Source: an uncultured Catenibacterium sp. (GTDB taxonomy: Bacteria; Bacillota_I; Bacilli_A; Erysipelotrichales; Coprobacillaceae). Taken from it: DNA of 12,437 bases. Positions 1 to 6,891 of the stretch are shown piece after piece. The notes below the pieces were generated by a model, which saw only the letters and a program-made list of their open reading frames with translations, was not told the origin of the DNA and searched no databases. Position numbers and translations under genes: made by a program. The first letter of the stretch is position 1. Each line of letters begins with the position of its first letter. The stretch lies in the NCBI GenBank assembly GCA_900764725.1, contig CAAFPB010000172.1, positions 1 to 12,437 of the forward strand. The letters are read 5' to 3'.

Positions 1-31
1 ACTGGAGTTCAGACGTGTGCTCTTCCGATCT
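1..31. other. Illumina TruSeq read-2 adapter remnant (artefact)
   Basis: These 31 bases equal the 3' part of the Illumina TruSeq read-2 adapter, ending in the diagnostic GCTCTTCCGATCT. They are not bacterial sequence. They lie at the very edge of the window and interrupt the fabK gene in mid-codon, as expected when an untrimmed read end is built into a contig terminus. True genome sequence starts at about base 32. Confidence 0.97.
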
Positions 32-420
32 TCTACACCTGCTCTTTCCATACGTTTCGCAAGGGCAACACTAGGTACTACAGGCATTACAATAATACCT
101 GCTTCTTTCCACTTCTTAATATAAATACCAGGATTACCAGCCCCAGTAGTCACTACAGGAACCTTTTCTTCTACCACAATATCAGCCATTTCATCAGCCT
201 GTGGATGTAATAACATCAAATTAACACCAAATGGTTTATCTGTAAGTTTTTTTGCTTCACGGATGTTTTCTCTTAACATATCAGGAGACATACCTCCTCC
301 TGCAATTAAACCTAAACCACCTGCATTAGATACAGCTGCCGCAAAAGCACCTGTCGCAATATTAGCCATACCACCCTGAATAAGAGGGTACTTAATCTTT
401 AATGTTTCATTTAACCACAT
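32..420 (-). CDS. fabK: Enoyl-ACP reductase II FabK, N-terminal part (truncated by contig end)
   Basis: FabK is the FMN-dependent enoyl-[acyl carrier protein] reductase that completes each fatty acid elongation cycle in many Bacillota in place of FabI. Only the first 129 codons are present; the family is usually a little over 300 residues. The start MWLNETLKIKYPLIQGGMAN, followed by SNAGGLGLIAGGG (residues 31-43) and VVTTGAGNPG (89-98), is the FMN TIM-barrel signature shared by FabK and nitronate monooxygenases. The fatty acid operon context decides for FabK. The ATG at 420 follows a GGAGAAG ribosome binding site, and 10 bases separate it from the fabH stop. The 3' part is lost at the adapter junction; fabD, fabG and fabF may lie beyond it, but they are not seen. 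Confidence 0.93.
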
Positions 421-430
421 AGTCTTCTCC

Positions 431-1351
431 TTACCACTCTATCAGATTGGCACCATAAGTCAGTCCTGCACCAAACCCTACACAGAGTATCTTCATACCT
501 CTTTTTAATAGTTTCTTTTCATTCATCTCTGCAAGTACAAGAGGAATACTTGCAGCAGATGTATTTCCATATTCATCTACATTCAGATAGAACTTATCCG
601 ATGTTACTTTCATTTTCTTATAAACATGACGAATAATTCTTTCATTCGCCTGATGCACCACAAAGTAATCAATATCATCTTTAGTCAGTGATGCTTTTTC
701 TAATACTTTCTCTATACACATAGGCAGAACTCTTGTCGCAAACTTAAAGACTTCTTTACCTTCCATATGTAAATAATCATTCTTTAAACCATAAAGCACT
801 TCTTCATTGCCTTCTGATCCTTGATAGTCTACAAATAATTTATTGTCTTTTTCTAATACAACAGCACCAGCCCCATCACCAAACAAGATGCATGTTGTAC
901 GATCTTTCCAGTCAATTAGATTTGAAAGCTGTTCAGCACCAATGACTAGTGCATAACGTTTATCACTTGTATAAAGTAATGAACGTGCCACTGATAATGC
1001 ATAAACAAATCCACTGCATGCTGCGTTTAAATCAAACGCAAATACATTATTATTTAAACCTAAACGTTCTTGTAAGAGACAGGCAATAGAAGGAGTGTTA
1101 TAGGGAGAAGACATTGTAGCTACAATAATGATTCCAATATCTTCTTTATTAATACCTTCTAATGCCTTTAAAGAGGCATGACATGCCATATCTACAAGTG
1201 TTTCATCTTTACTTATATGACGTTTCTTGATACCAGTGCGGGGATAAATCCATTCATCACTCGTATCAACAATCTTTGATAAATCATCATTAGTCAGTAC
1301 ATTTTCAGGTACATAATATCCTGTATTGATGATAGAAATACCCTTATCCAT
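431..1351 (-). CDS. fabH: Beta-ketoacyl-ACP synthase III (FabH)
   Basis: FabH starts fatty acid synthesis in the cytoplasm by condensing an acyl-CoA primer with malonyl-ACP. The protein is 306 residues, normal for the family, and has the full Cys-His-Asn triad: C112 in NAACSGF, H233 in VVHQAN and N263 in YGNTSAAS. The glycine-rich GFGAGLTYG end (292-300) is also typical. I place the start at the ATG at 1351 (MDKGISIINTGYYVP), not at an in-frame start further upstream, because it aligns with the usual FabH N-terminus and has GGAG about nine bases before it. This start overlaps the accA stop by eight bases in the string ATGGATAA, so translation is probably coupled. It lies between accA and fabK in the operon. 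Confidence 0.96.
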   Translation of the reverse strand: MDKGISIINTGYYVPENVLTNDDLSKIVDTSDEWIYPRTGIKKRHISKDETLVDMACHASLKALEGINKEDIGIIIVATMSSPYNTPSIACLLQERLGLNNNVFAFDLNAACSGFVYALSVARSLLYTSDKRYALVIGAEQLSNLIDWKDRTTCILFGDGAGAVVLEKDNKLFVDYQGSEGNEEVLYGLKNDYLHMEGKEVFKFATRVLPMCIEKVLEKASLTKDDIDYFVVHQANERIIRHVYKKMKVTSDKFYLNVDEYGNTSAASIPLVLAEMNEKKLLKRGMKILCVGFGAGLTYGANLIEW

Positions 1352-2282
1352 TTTTCCATTCTCCAATCTTACGATATCTGTTGTATCTTTTACGTATGAG
1401 TGAATTGACATCCATTGGTACAAGAATATCTAACTGTTCTCTAATTACCTTACGTATTGTACGATACACTGCAGTAGGATTAGTAGTCATACCACCTAGA
1501 GGTTCTTTGATAATTTCATCAATGATTCCATAATGATATAAATCTTCAGCTGTCATCTTCATGACTTCACAAGCTTCCTCAATACGTTCTCCTTTAACAT
1601 CCTTCCAAAGAATAGACGCAAAACCTTCAGGAGATAAAACAGAATATACCGCATTTTCTAACATAGCTAAGTGATCACCAATACTAAGGGCTAAAGCACC
1701 ACCACTTCCCCCTTCACCTGTAATAATCACAATAATAGGAACCTTTAAATCACTCATCATCATTAGACTCTGACCAATAGCTTCACCAATCCCATTCTCT
1801 TCAGAACTAATACCAGGATAAGCACCCGGTGTATCAATAAAAGTAATAATAGGACGATGGAACTTTTCAGCCTGTTTCATTAAACGCATTCCTTTACGAT
1901 ATCCTTCAGGACTTGCCATACCAAACTGACACTTTAGGTTATCATCCAGACTTCTTCCTTTTTGATGACCAATAATTGTGACAGGCATGTTATTAAACAT
2001 CCCAATACCACCGACAATTGCCTGATCATCCTTGAAATAACGATCTCCACGCATTTCTAAAAACTCATCAAATACATGATCAATAAACTCATGAATATGA
2101 GAACGTTCAGGCTTTCTTGCAAGATAAACACGATCATATGCACAAAGATGTGTATATGTCTCTTTCTTATAATCATTGATTGTTTCTTCAATCTTAGTGG
2201 AATCTATTTCTCGATCATTCTTAATGACTGCAAGCTTTTTTTCTAGCTCTGCAATCTTTTCTTCCTTTTCCTTTAAAGACAT
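1344..2282 (-). CDS. accA: Acetyl-CoA carboxylase carboxyltransferase subunit alpha
   Basis: AccA pairs with AccD to form the carboxyltransferase that moves CO2 from biotin on AccB to acetyl-CoA, giving malonyl-CoA. The protein has 312 residues, close to the well-known E. coli length. An N-terminal charged coiled-coil-like stretch (residues 2-20, LKEKEEKIAELEKKL) leads into the crotonase-like fold with GDRYFKDD, FIDTPGAYPG and the oxyanion-type GEGGSGGALALSIGD motif. The ATG at 2282 follows a near-perfect AAGGAGGG site; the longer in-frame extension would run into accD and looks non-coding. Its TAA stop lies inside the start region of fabH. The upstream neighbour is accD, ten bases away, so the two subunits are made together. 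Confidence 0.97.
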   Translation of the reverse strand: MSLKEKEEKIAELEKKLAVIKNDREIDSTKIEETINDYKKETYTHLCAYDRVYLARKPERSHIHEFIDHVFDEFLEMRGDRYFKDDQAIVGGIGMFNNMPVTIIGHQKGRSLDDNLKCQFGMASPEGYRKGMRLMKQAEKFHRPIITFIDTPGAYPGISSEENGIGEAIGQSLMMMSDLKVPIIVIITGEGGSGGALALSIGDHLAMLENAVYSVLSPEGFASILWKDVKGERIEEACEVMKMTAEDLYHYGIIDEIIKEPLGGMTTNPTAVYRTIRKVIREQLDILVPMDVNSLIRKRYNRYRKIGEWKNG

Positions 2283-2292
2283 ATAACCCTCC

Positions 2293-3153
2293 TTATACAT
2301 GCATATGTAATAATAAAGCCAATGTGTCACGCATCTTCTCACGTTCCACAATCATATCTACAAAGCCATGATCTTCTAAGAATTCAGCACGCTGGAATCC
2401 TTCAGGTAGCTTTGTTTTCATTGTACTTTCAATAACTCTAGGTCCTGCAAAACCAACTAGTGCACCTGGTTCTGCAATATTAATATCACCAAGCATTGCG
2501 AATGATGCAGTAACACCACCTGTTGTAGGGTGTGTTAAATAAGAAATATAAAGAAGACCTGCATCTAAATGACGCTTTAATGCAGCACATGTCTTACCCA
2601 TCTGCATTAAAGAGAAGATCCCTTCCTGCATTCTTGCGCCACCACTTGATGAAAAGATAATTAAAGGTAATTTCTTTCTTGTCGCCATTTCAATTGCACG
2701 TGTAATCTTTTCACCTGCAACACTACCCATAGAAGCCATCATAAAACGATGATCCATGACTACTACAATCGTACGCATATGATCAATACGACCACCTGCT
2801 ACAACAACACCATCATGTAATCCTGTCTTATATTCATACTTTTCAATCTTCTCTTCATAATTAGGGAATCCTAAAGGATTCCCAGATTTCATAGAAGTGT
2901 AGTATTCTTTGTATTTCTTGTTGTCAAATAATGCATCTAGACGTGCATAAGCATCAATAAAGAGGTGATGACCACAATGAGGACATACCTGTAAATGATT
3001 CTTTAAATCAAGTGTACGAATTGTCTGATTACAGCTAGGACAAGCCTGATATAAACCATCAGGTACTTCCTGTTTTTCTACTTTCTTATCTTTATTTAAA
3101 TAACGACGAAAGTCCTGTAATTGTTGTTTTCTTTTCTTCCAGATATTATCCAT
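2293..3153 (-). CDS. accD: Acetyl-CoA carboxylase carboxyltransferase subunit beta
   Basis: AccD is the zinc-finger subunit of the acetyl-CoA carboxylase carboxyltransferase, partner of AccA. The N-terminal Cys4 zinc ribbon is complete: C38, C41, C57 and C60 (CPSC...CPHC). The crotonase-type domain follows with FSSSGGARMQEG, THPTTGGVTASFAM and EPGALVGFAGPRVI. I choose the ATG at 3153 (MDNIWKKRKQ, 286 residues) over the in-frame GTG two codons upstream because GGTGAG lies five bases before this ATG. The start overlaps the accC stop by eight bases in ATGGATAA, the same overlap architecture seen at accA/fabH. The C-terminus ends at LLLHMHV, just before the accA ribosome binding site. Confidence 0.97.
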   Translation of the reverse strand: MDNIWKKRKQQLQDFRRYLNKDKKVEKQEVPDGLYQACPSCNQTIRTLDLKNHLQVCPHCGHHLFIDAYARLDALFDNKKYKEYYTSMKSGNPLGFPNYEEKIEKYEYKTGLHDGVVVAGGRIDHMRTIVVVMDHRFMMASMGSVAGEKITRAIEMATRKKLPLIIFSSSGGARMQEGIFSLMQMGKTCAALKRHLDAGLLYISYLTHPTTGGVTASFAMLGDINIAEPGALVGFAGPRVIESTMKTKLPEGFQRAEFLEDHGFVDMIVEREKMRDTLALLLHMHV

Positions 3154-4507
3154 TTTCACTCACCATCTCATCTAAATGTGTTTCAATAAAACTTGTATCA
3201 AAATGACCTTTAATATAATCAGGTTGATGTAGGATATAGAACTGTAATGTCTGGTTAGTTGTAATACCTTCAATTACTAGTTCACTTAAAGCACGTCTCA
3301 TACGCTTAATCGCTTCTAATCGAGTAGGAGCATGGACAATCACTTTCGCAACCATTGAGTCATATTGAGTAGGAAGTGTATAACCTGTATACAACATAGT
3401 ATCCACTCTGACTCCTGGTCCTCCAGGTAAATGCATGAAGTTCACCTGTCCAGGACAAGGTCTAAAGTTATGGAAAGGATCTTCCGCATTAATACGACAT
3501 TCAATAGAATGACCTTGTAAAGTAATATCTTCCTGTTTAAAGTTTAAAGGTAAACCTGATGCAATACGAATCTGTTGTTTAATTAAATCAATACCAGTAA
3601 CCATTTCAGTAATAGGATGTTCTACCTGAATACGCGTATTCATTTCAATAAAGTAATAGTTGTTGTGTTCATCTAAGACAAACTCAACAGTACCGGCATT
3701 GGTATAACCAGCACCCTGTGCTGCCTTGACGGCAGATTCACCCATTTTTAAACGTAAAGAATCATCTAATACCTTACATGGTGCTTCTTCAATCATCTTC
3801 TGATTACGTCTTTGAATAGAACAGTCTCTTTCACCTAAATGAATGACATTGCCATGCTCATCTGCAAGAATCTGGAACTCAATATGTTTAGGATTCAAGA
3901 CAAGCTTTTCTACATACATATCATCATCCCCAAAACATGCTTTAGCTTCTGCTTTGGCAGTCATAAAGGCGTTCTCTAGTTCATCTTCACTAAAGGCCTT
4001 ACGCATACCACGGCCTCCGCCACCAGCACTTGCTTTAATAAGGACAGGATAACCAATTTCATTCACAACTTCTTTTAATTCTTCATATGTATTGACTGAA
4101 CCATTTGAACCTGGAACGACAGGAACACCTGCTTCAATCATCATTTCTCTTGCCTTAGATTTATTACCTAATGCATCAATGACATCACCCTTAGGACCAA
4201 TAAACTTAAGTCCACAAGTCTCTACCAGTCTCGCAAAATCACTATTTTCAGATAAAAAACCAAAACCTGGATGAATAGCCTGACAACCTGTCTCTACTGC
4301 GGCAGTAATAATCGCTTCCTTATTTAAATAACTATCAGCACTCTTAGGACCACCCACACAAACTGCTTCATCTGCTAACTGTACATGTAATGCATTCTGA
4401 TCAGCCGTAGAATAAATGGCTACCGTTAAAATATCCATTTCTTTACATGCACGTATAATACGAACTGCGATTTCTCCACGGTTCGCAATTAAAATCTTCT
4501 TAAACAT
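3146..4507 (-). CDS. accC: Biotin carboxylase (acetyl-CoA carboxylase subunit)
   Basis: AccC uses ATP and bicarbonate to carboxylate the biotin carried by AccB. The 453-residue protein has the expected order: an N-terminal pre-ATP-grasp domain beginning MFKKILIANRGEIAVR, the ATP-grasp glycine loop AGGGGRGMR (161-169) after K159, the HLGERDCSIQRR strand, and the catalytic cluster E288, N290 and R292 in FIEMNTRIQVEHP. These are the same numbers as in the E. coli enzyme. A C-terminal biotin carboxylase domain with the signature ECRINAEDP follows. The ATG at 4507 is preceded by GAGG, which lies inside the last codons of accB; only one base separates the accB stop from this start. No key residue is missing. 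Confidence 0.97.
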   Translation of the reverse strand: MFKKILIANRGEIAVRIIRACKEMDILTVAIYSTADQNALHVQLADEAVCVGGPKSADSYLNKEAIITAAVETGCQAIHPGFGFLSENSDFARLVETCGLKFIGPKGDVIDALGNKSKAREMMIEAGVPVVPGSNGSVNTYEELKEVVNEIGYPVLIKASAGGGGRGMRKAFSEDELENAFMTAKAEAKACFGDDDMYVEKLVLNPKHIEFQILADEHGNVIHLGERDCSIQRRNQKMIEEAPCKVLDDSLRLKMGESAVKAAQGAGYTNAGTVEFVLDEHNNYYFIEMNTRIQVEHPITEMVTGIDLIKQQIRIASGLPLNFKQEDITLQGHSIECRINAEDPFHNFRPCPGQVNFMHLPGGPGVRVDTMLYTGYTLPTQYDSMVAKVIVHAPTRLEAIKRMRRALSELVIEGITTNQTLQFYILHQPDYIKGHFDTSFIETHLDEMVSENG

Positions 4508-4508
4508 A

Positions 4509-4937
4509 CTATTCCTCAATGATCATTAAAGTTTGATCAAAGCTTACTAATTCTTCATCCTTCACTAATAAAGAACGGACAGTACCATCTACAGGTGCCT
4601 TAATTTCATTCATGACCTTCATGGCTTCAATAATACATAATGTCTGTCCCTTAGTGACTTTTGACCCTTCCTTGACAAAAGGCTGATCATCTGGGGAAGG
4701 AGAAGAGTAATAAACACCTACAAGAGGAGCCTTTACTTCTGTACCACTAACTACTGGCTTTTCTTCCTTTGCTTCTTGTACAACTACAGGCGCACTTTCA
4801 CTAGATACAGAGACAGGTGCAGTTACCTGCACCTGTTGACTCTTTTCAAGTTCAAGTTTCACGCCTTCCATTTCAATTTTCATCTTATCGATATCTGCTT
4901 GTTCAAAAGCTTCCATCAACTCTCTGACTAAATCCAT
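4509..4937 (-). CDS. accB: Biotin carboxyl carrier protein (BCCP)
   Basis: AccB is the carrier whose biotinyl-lysine shuttles carboxyl groups between AccC and AccDA. The 142-residue protein has three parts: an N-terminal helix (MDLVRELMEAFEQADIDKMK), a Pro/Ala/Val/Ser/Glu-rich flexible linker (about residues 32-66), and a C-terminal biotinyl domain from about 67. K107 in EAMKVMNEI is the biotinylation site. The ATG at 4937 follows GAAGG at a normal spacing; a TTG nine codons upstream is in frame but less likely. It is the protein that links the operon's fatty acid genes to the biotin transporter gene bioY at the operon head. The stop codon TAG lies one base before the accC start. Confidence 0.96.
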   Translation of the reverse strand: MDLVRELMEAFEQADIDKMKIEMEGVKLELEKSQQVQVTAPVSVSSESAPVVVQEAKEEKPVVSGTEVKAPLVGVYYSSPSPDDQPFVKEGSKVTKGQTLCIIEAMKVMNEIKAPVDGTVRSLLVKDEELVSFDQTLMIIEE

Positions 4938-4952
4938 AGAAAACCTTCTTTC

Positions 4953-4965
4953 TTTGAAATTCAAA
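4953..4965. promoter_or_regulatory. TTTGA-N3-TCAAA palindrome between acpP and accB, possible FabT-type operator
   Basis: The 13-base string TTTGAAATTCAAA is a perfect 6-1-6 palindrome in the 44-base gap between the acpP stop and the accB start. The TTTGA...TCAAA layout resembles operators described for FabT, a MarR-family repressor of fatty acid genes in lactic acid bacteria and streptococci. I see no convincing internal promoter beside it, so it could instead be a chance palindrome or act as a roadblock. The match to the motif upstream of bioY is what makes it worth noting. Confidence 0.45.
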
Positions 4966-4981
4966 CTATTTATTTAAAAAA

Positions 4982-5212
4982 TTAAGCATTAGCTTCTAAG
5001 TAATCAACAATGTCCTTTACAGTAGCCATCTTGTTAGCTTCTTCATCAGGAATCTGTACATCGAATTCATCTTCTACAGCCATAATTAATTCAACGGCAT
5101 CTAATGAATCTGCATCAAGATCATCCTTTAATGATGCTTCTAATGTTACCTGTTCTTCATCACAGCTAAGTGAATCTACAATAATATCTTTTACCTTATC
5201 AAATGTTGTCAT
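4982..5212 (-). CDS. acpP: Acyl carrier protein
   Basis: ACP carries the growing acyl chain on a 4'-phosphopantetheine arm. The protein is 76 residues, strongly acidic, and has the canonical attachment motif [18 protein letters not shown] with the modified serine at S36. The C-terminal helix ([13 protein letters not shown]) is standard. The ATG at 5212 follows AAGGAGG with eight bases of spacing; this ribosome binding site overlaps the TAA stop of bioY (TAAGGAGG). A strong site suits the high expression that ACP needs relative to the enzymes downstream. No acpS is seen in the window. Confidence 0.97.
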   Translation of the reverse strand: MTTFDKVKDIIVDSLSCDEEQVTLEASLKDDLDADSLDAVELIMAVEDEFDVQIPDEEANKMATVKDIVDYLEANA

Positions 5213-5225
5213 GTTTATATCCTCC

Positions 5226-5765
5226 TTATGACAAAACTGTTTTTCTTAATACAATCTTTTCTAATTTCAATGCGATAACACAGCTTACTGCAATCTTTAA
5301 TGCATCACCAAGTAAGAATGGTAATACACAAGTCATTAATGTACTTAGAAGTGCTGCTTTCATTGTATACATGAAGTAAATACTTCCAAGTCCATAAGTA
5401 ATAGCTGTTCCAATGACCATGGCAATAATATGTCCCTTAATTGAACGATCATGAGTAATGATTGTACTCATAACTAAAGCCATGATAGGAAAACTAAATA
5501 AGAATCCACCAGTAGGACCTAGCAAGGCACCCATGCCACTATTGAAATGACTAAATACTGGAAGACCAATACCTCCCATAATTAAATAACATAGCACTGT
5601 ATAGAATGCATGGTTTGGTGTCAATAGACACGCAATGAGATAAATGGCCAGGGTTTGTAATGTGATAGGGACAGCTGTAGGCAATGTGACAGAAATCTGT
5701 GATAAACAGATTAATACCCCTAACATCAATGCATCTCTGACTAGATTTGATACATTAGATTTCAT
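5226..5765 (-). CDS. bioY: Biotin ECF transporter S component BioY
   Basis: BioY is the membrane protein that binds biotin and works with an ECF energising module (EcfA, EcfA', EcfT) in the cytoplasmic membrane. The 179-residue protein is nearly all hydrophobic, with about six membrane segments. It carries BioY hallmarks: [12 protein letters not shown] near the N-terminus, the loop [15 protein letters not shown] in the middle, and [11 protein letters not shown] near the end. The ATG at 5765 follows AAAGGAGAA; an in-frame TTG ten codons upstream is less likely. It is the first gene of the fatty acid operon, so uptake of the cofactor is transcribed together with its consumer AccB. No ECF ATPase or biotin ligase is in the window; they must be encoded elsewhere. 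Confidence 0.94.
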   Translation of the reverse strand: MKSNVSNLVRDALMLGVLICLSQISVTLPTAVPITLQTLAIYLIACLLTPNHAFYTVLCYLIMGGIGLPVFSHFNSGMGALLGPTGGFLFSFPIMALVMSTIITHDRSIKGHIIAMVIGTAITYGLGSIYFMYTMKAALLSTLMTCVLPFLLGDALKIAVSCVIALKLEKIVLRKTVLS

Positions 5766-5785
5766 ATCATTCTCCTTTACTACTT

Positions 5786-5803
5786 GGAATATCAAACTAT
5801 TCC
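5786..5803. repeat. Inverted repeat in the bioY leader
   Basis: GGAATA-TCAAAC-TATTCC is a perfect six-base inverted repeat with a six-base centre. It lies between the predicted bioY transcription start (about 5806) and the start codon. The centre contains TCAAA, the half-site that recurs in this intergenic region. It could be an operator half-site context or a small leader hairpin near the ribosome binding site. It is too short and weak to be a terminator, and I do not recognise it as a biotin riboswitch or a BirA operator. Confidence 0.35.
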
Positions 5804-5812
5804 TTGACTTGC

Positions 5813-5840
5813 ATTATAGACCTTTGATTTCAAAAATCAA
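5813..5840 (-). promoter_or_regulatory. Promoter of the bioY-fab operon
   Basis: Read on the minus strand, a perfect TATAAT (-10, 5813-5818) is preceded by a 16-base spacer and TTGATT (-35, 5835-5840). The predicted start of transcription is near 5806, giving a leader of about 40 bases before bioY. A 19-base palindrome covers the -35 box and most of the spacer, so repression by a dimeric regulator is likely. No other good promoter is visible for the eight minus-strand genes. Confidence 0.7.
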
Positions 5841-5841
5841 A
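5823..5841. promoter_or_regulatory. Operator-like palindrome over the bioY-fab promoter
   Basis: TTTGATTTCAAAAATCAAA is a perfect 8-3-8 inverted repeat; within it TTTGA-TT-TCAAA (5823-5834) forms a tighter palindrome. It sits over the -35 box and spacer of the predicted bioY promoter, the classic place for a repressor site. The TTTGA/TCAAA arms resemble FabT operators of Gram-positive fatty acid operons; they do not resemble the FapR site as I know it. The regulator gene itself is not in this window. Confidence 0.6.
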
Positions 5842-5928
5842 TAAATAAGCCATAAATATGACAAATGACCCAAAATTGTACAACAAATATACTAGTTTGA
5901 AATTAAAACAAATATAATAAGCACTTAC

Positions 5929-5941
5929 ATTTGAGTCAAAT
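5929..5941. promoter_or_regulatory. Second TTTGA-N-TCAAA palindrome, near the divergent gene
   Basis: ATTTGAGTCAAAT is a perfect 13-base palindrome just upstream of the predicted promoter of the glutaredoxin-like gene. It shares the TTTGA/TCAAA arms with the sites at 5823-5841 and 4953-4965. The same regulator might therefore touch both divergent transcripts, or this site may help looping onto the bioY promoter. Confidence 0.45.
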
Positions 5942-5944
5942 AAG

Positions 5945-5973
5945 TTGATAAATGACACAAAAAAGAGAATAAT
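5945..5973 (+). promoter_or_regulatory. Promoter of the glutaredoxin/phosphatase pair
   Basis: TTGATA (-35, 5945-5950), a 17-base spacer and AATAAT (-10, 5968-5973) fit the sigma-A consensus with one mismatch in each box. Transcription would start near 5980, leaving a leader of about 19 bases that contains the AGTGAGG ribosome binding site (5985-5991). A TATAAT at 5913-5918 is an alternative -10 but lacks a good -35. Confidence 0.5.
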
Positions 5974-5998
5974 AGAGGAAAGAAAGTGAGGTTTATGT

Positions 5999-6277
5999 AT
6001 GAAAAAGATCACAATGTTTTATTTAGAAGAGTGTCCTTTCTGTAAGAAAGCAGAAAAGGCAATGGAAGAATTAATGGCTGAAAATTCAGTATATCAATCA
6101 TTAGATATAGAGAAGATTGAAGAAAGTGAAAATGTCGCTTTAGCTGAAAATTATGACTATTATGCGGTTCCATCATTATTTATTGGAAAAGAAAAGTACT
6201 TTGAATGTACAATCCAGGATGATTATGATTCAATCAAGGCAAACTTTAAGCGTGTTTTTGATGAGGCTTTAAAATAA
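5999..6277 (+). CDS. Glutaredoxin-like / thioredoxin-fold protein
   Basis: This small (92-residue) cytoplasmic thioredoxin-fold protein has the redox-active motif C12-P-F-C15 after the first beta strand (MKKITMFYLEECPFCKKAEK) and the conserved cis-proline P58 in YAVPSLFIG. The CPFC motif and size fit a glutaredoxin or NrdH-like redoxin that reduces protein disulfides, but the exact partner cannot be read from the sequence. The ATG at 5999 follows AGTGAGG. Its TAA stop overlaps the next ATG by one base (TAATG), so the histidine phosphatase gene is translationally coupled to it. It is divergent from the bioY-fab operon. Confidence 0.85.
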   Translation: MKKITMFYLEECPFCKKAEKAMEELMAENSVYQSLDIEKIEESENVALAENYDYYAVPSLFIGKEKYFECTIQDDYDSIKANFKRVFDEALK

Positions 6278-6813
6278 TGGGTCATTTCTATTTTACTCGT
6301 CATGGTCAGACTATCTGGAATGTAGAAAATAAGATATGTGGGGCAACGGACATTGCCTTAACAGATCTAGGCCATAAACAAGCAAAAAAGCTTGGACAAT
6401 ATATTAAAGATAATCATATTCATATAGATCAGATTCTTTATTCACCACTAAGTCGTGCAAAGGATACTGCTTTACATATATCTGAAGTTACAGGTATACC
6501 AGCTGGAGAAGAATTAAGACTTAAGGAACAGAACTTTGGGAAATATGAATCAACACCTAGAAATGGAGAAGAATTCAAAAAGGCTAAGACATGTTTTGTG
6601 AATTCTTTTGAAGGAGGAGAAACAATGTTGCATCTTGCACATCGTATTTATAGTTTATTAGATGATGTGAAGAAGGATGAGGAACATGTTTATCTCTTAG
6701 TGGCTCATAATGGTATTTCTCGTATTATTGAATCTTATTTCCATGATATGACGAATGATGAATTCTCAGCCTTTGGAATCAAGAATTGTGAACTCAAGAA
6801 ATATGAGTATTAA
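6277..6813 (+). CDS. Histidine phosphatase family protein (phosphoglycerate mutase-like)
   Basis: This 178-residue protein belongs to the histidine phosphatase superfamily. It has the N-terminal R8-H9-G10 motif whose histidine becomes phosphorylated, R60 in SPLSRA, a likely acid/base glutamate at E84 in LKEQNFG, and the second catalytic histidine H144 in LLVAHNG. It is shorter than glycolytic 2,3-bisphosphoglycerate-dependent mutases (about 230-250 residues) and lacks their insertions, so it is more probably a small phosphatase of the CobC/PhoE/GpmB-like group with an unknown substrate. It starts on the TAATG overlap with the redoxin gene and ends inside a terminator stem, so these two genes form a complete short operon. 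Confidence 0.88.
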   Translation: MGHFYFTRHGQTIWNVENKICGATDIALTDLGHKQAKKLGQYIKDNHIHIDQILYSPLSRAKDTALHISEVTGIPAGEELRLKEQNFGKYESTPRNGEEFKKAKTCFVNSFEGGETMLHLAHRIYSLLDDVKKDEEHVYLLVAHNGISRIIESYFHDMTNDEFSAFGIKNCELKKYEY

Positions 6814-6837
6814 GAAGTACGTAAGTGCTTCTTTTTT
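6812..6837 (+). terminator. Intrinsic terminator of the redoxin/phosphatase operon
   Basis: A nine-pair stem AAGAAGTAC / GTGCTTCTT with one G-U pair and a GTAA loop is followed by four further T bases (6834-6837). The left arm begins within the stop codon of the phosphatase gene. Confidence 0.8.
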
Positions 6838-6838
6838 A

Positions 6839-6866
6839 TTGAATGTGTGACCGATTTCATTATAAT
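6839..6866 (+). promoter_or_regulatory. Promoter of the GH32 gene
   Basis: TTGAAT (6839-6844), a 16-base spacer and a perfect TATAAT (6861-6866) lie directly after the preceding terminator. The predicted transcript starts near 6873 and has a GGAGG site at 6878-6882, which leaves a very short leader. No CRE-like or sugar-operon operator is obvious around it. Confidence 0.65.
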
Positions 6867-6891
6867 AGTATAGAGATGGAGGAATAATAGA

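Noticed and set aside
3843..4274. Plus-strand frames opposite accC
   Set aside because: They are antisense shadows of a highly conserved gene, rich in Ser and Pro from the reverse of common codons, with no start signals.
5766..5812. Biotin riboswitch or BirA operator in the bioY leader
   Set aside because: The leader is only about 40 bases, no biotin riboswitch class is known to me, and the inverted repeat does not match the BirA operator arms.
5830..6012. Minus-strand frame of 60 codons in the bioY-redoxin divergent region
   Set aside because: It has no convincing ribosome binding site, very AT-rich low-complexity translation, and it covers the palindromes and promoters of both flanking genes.
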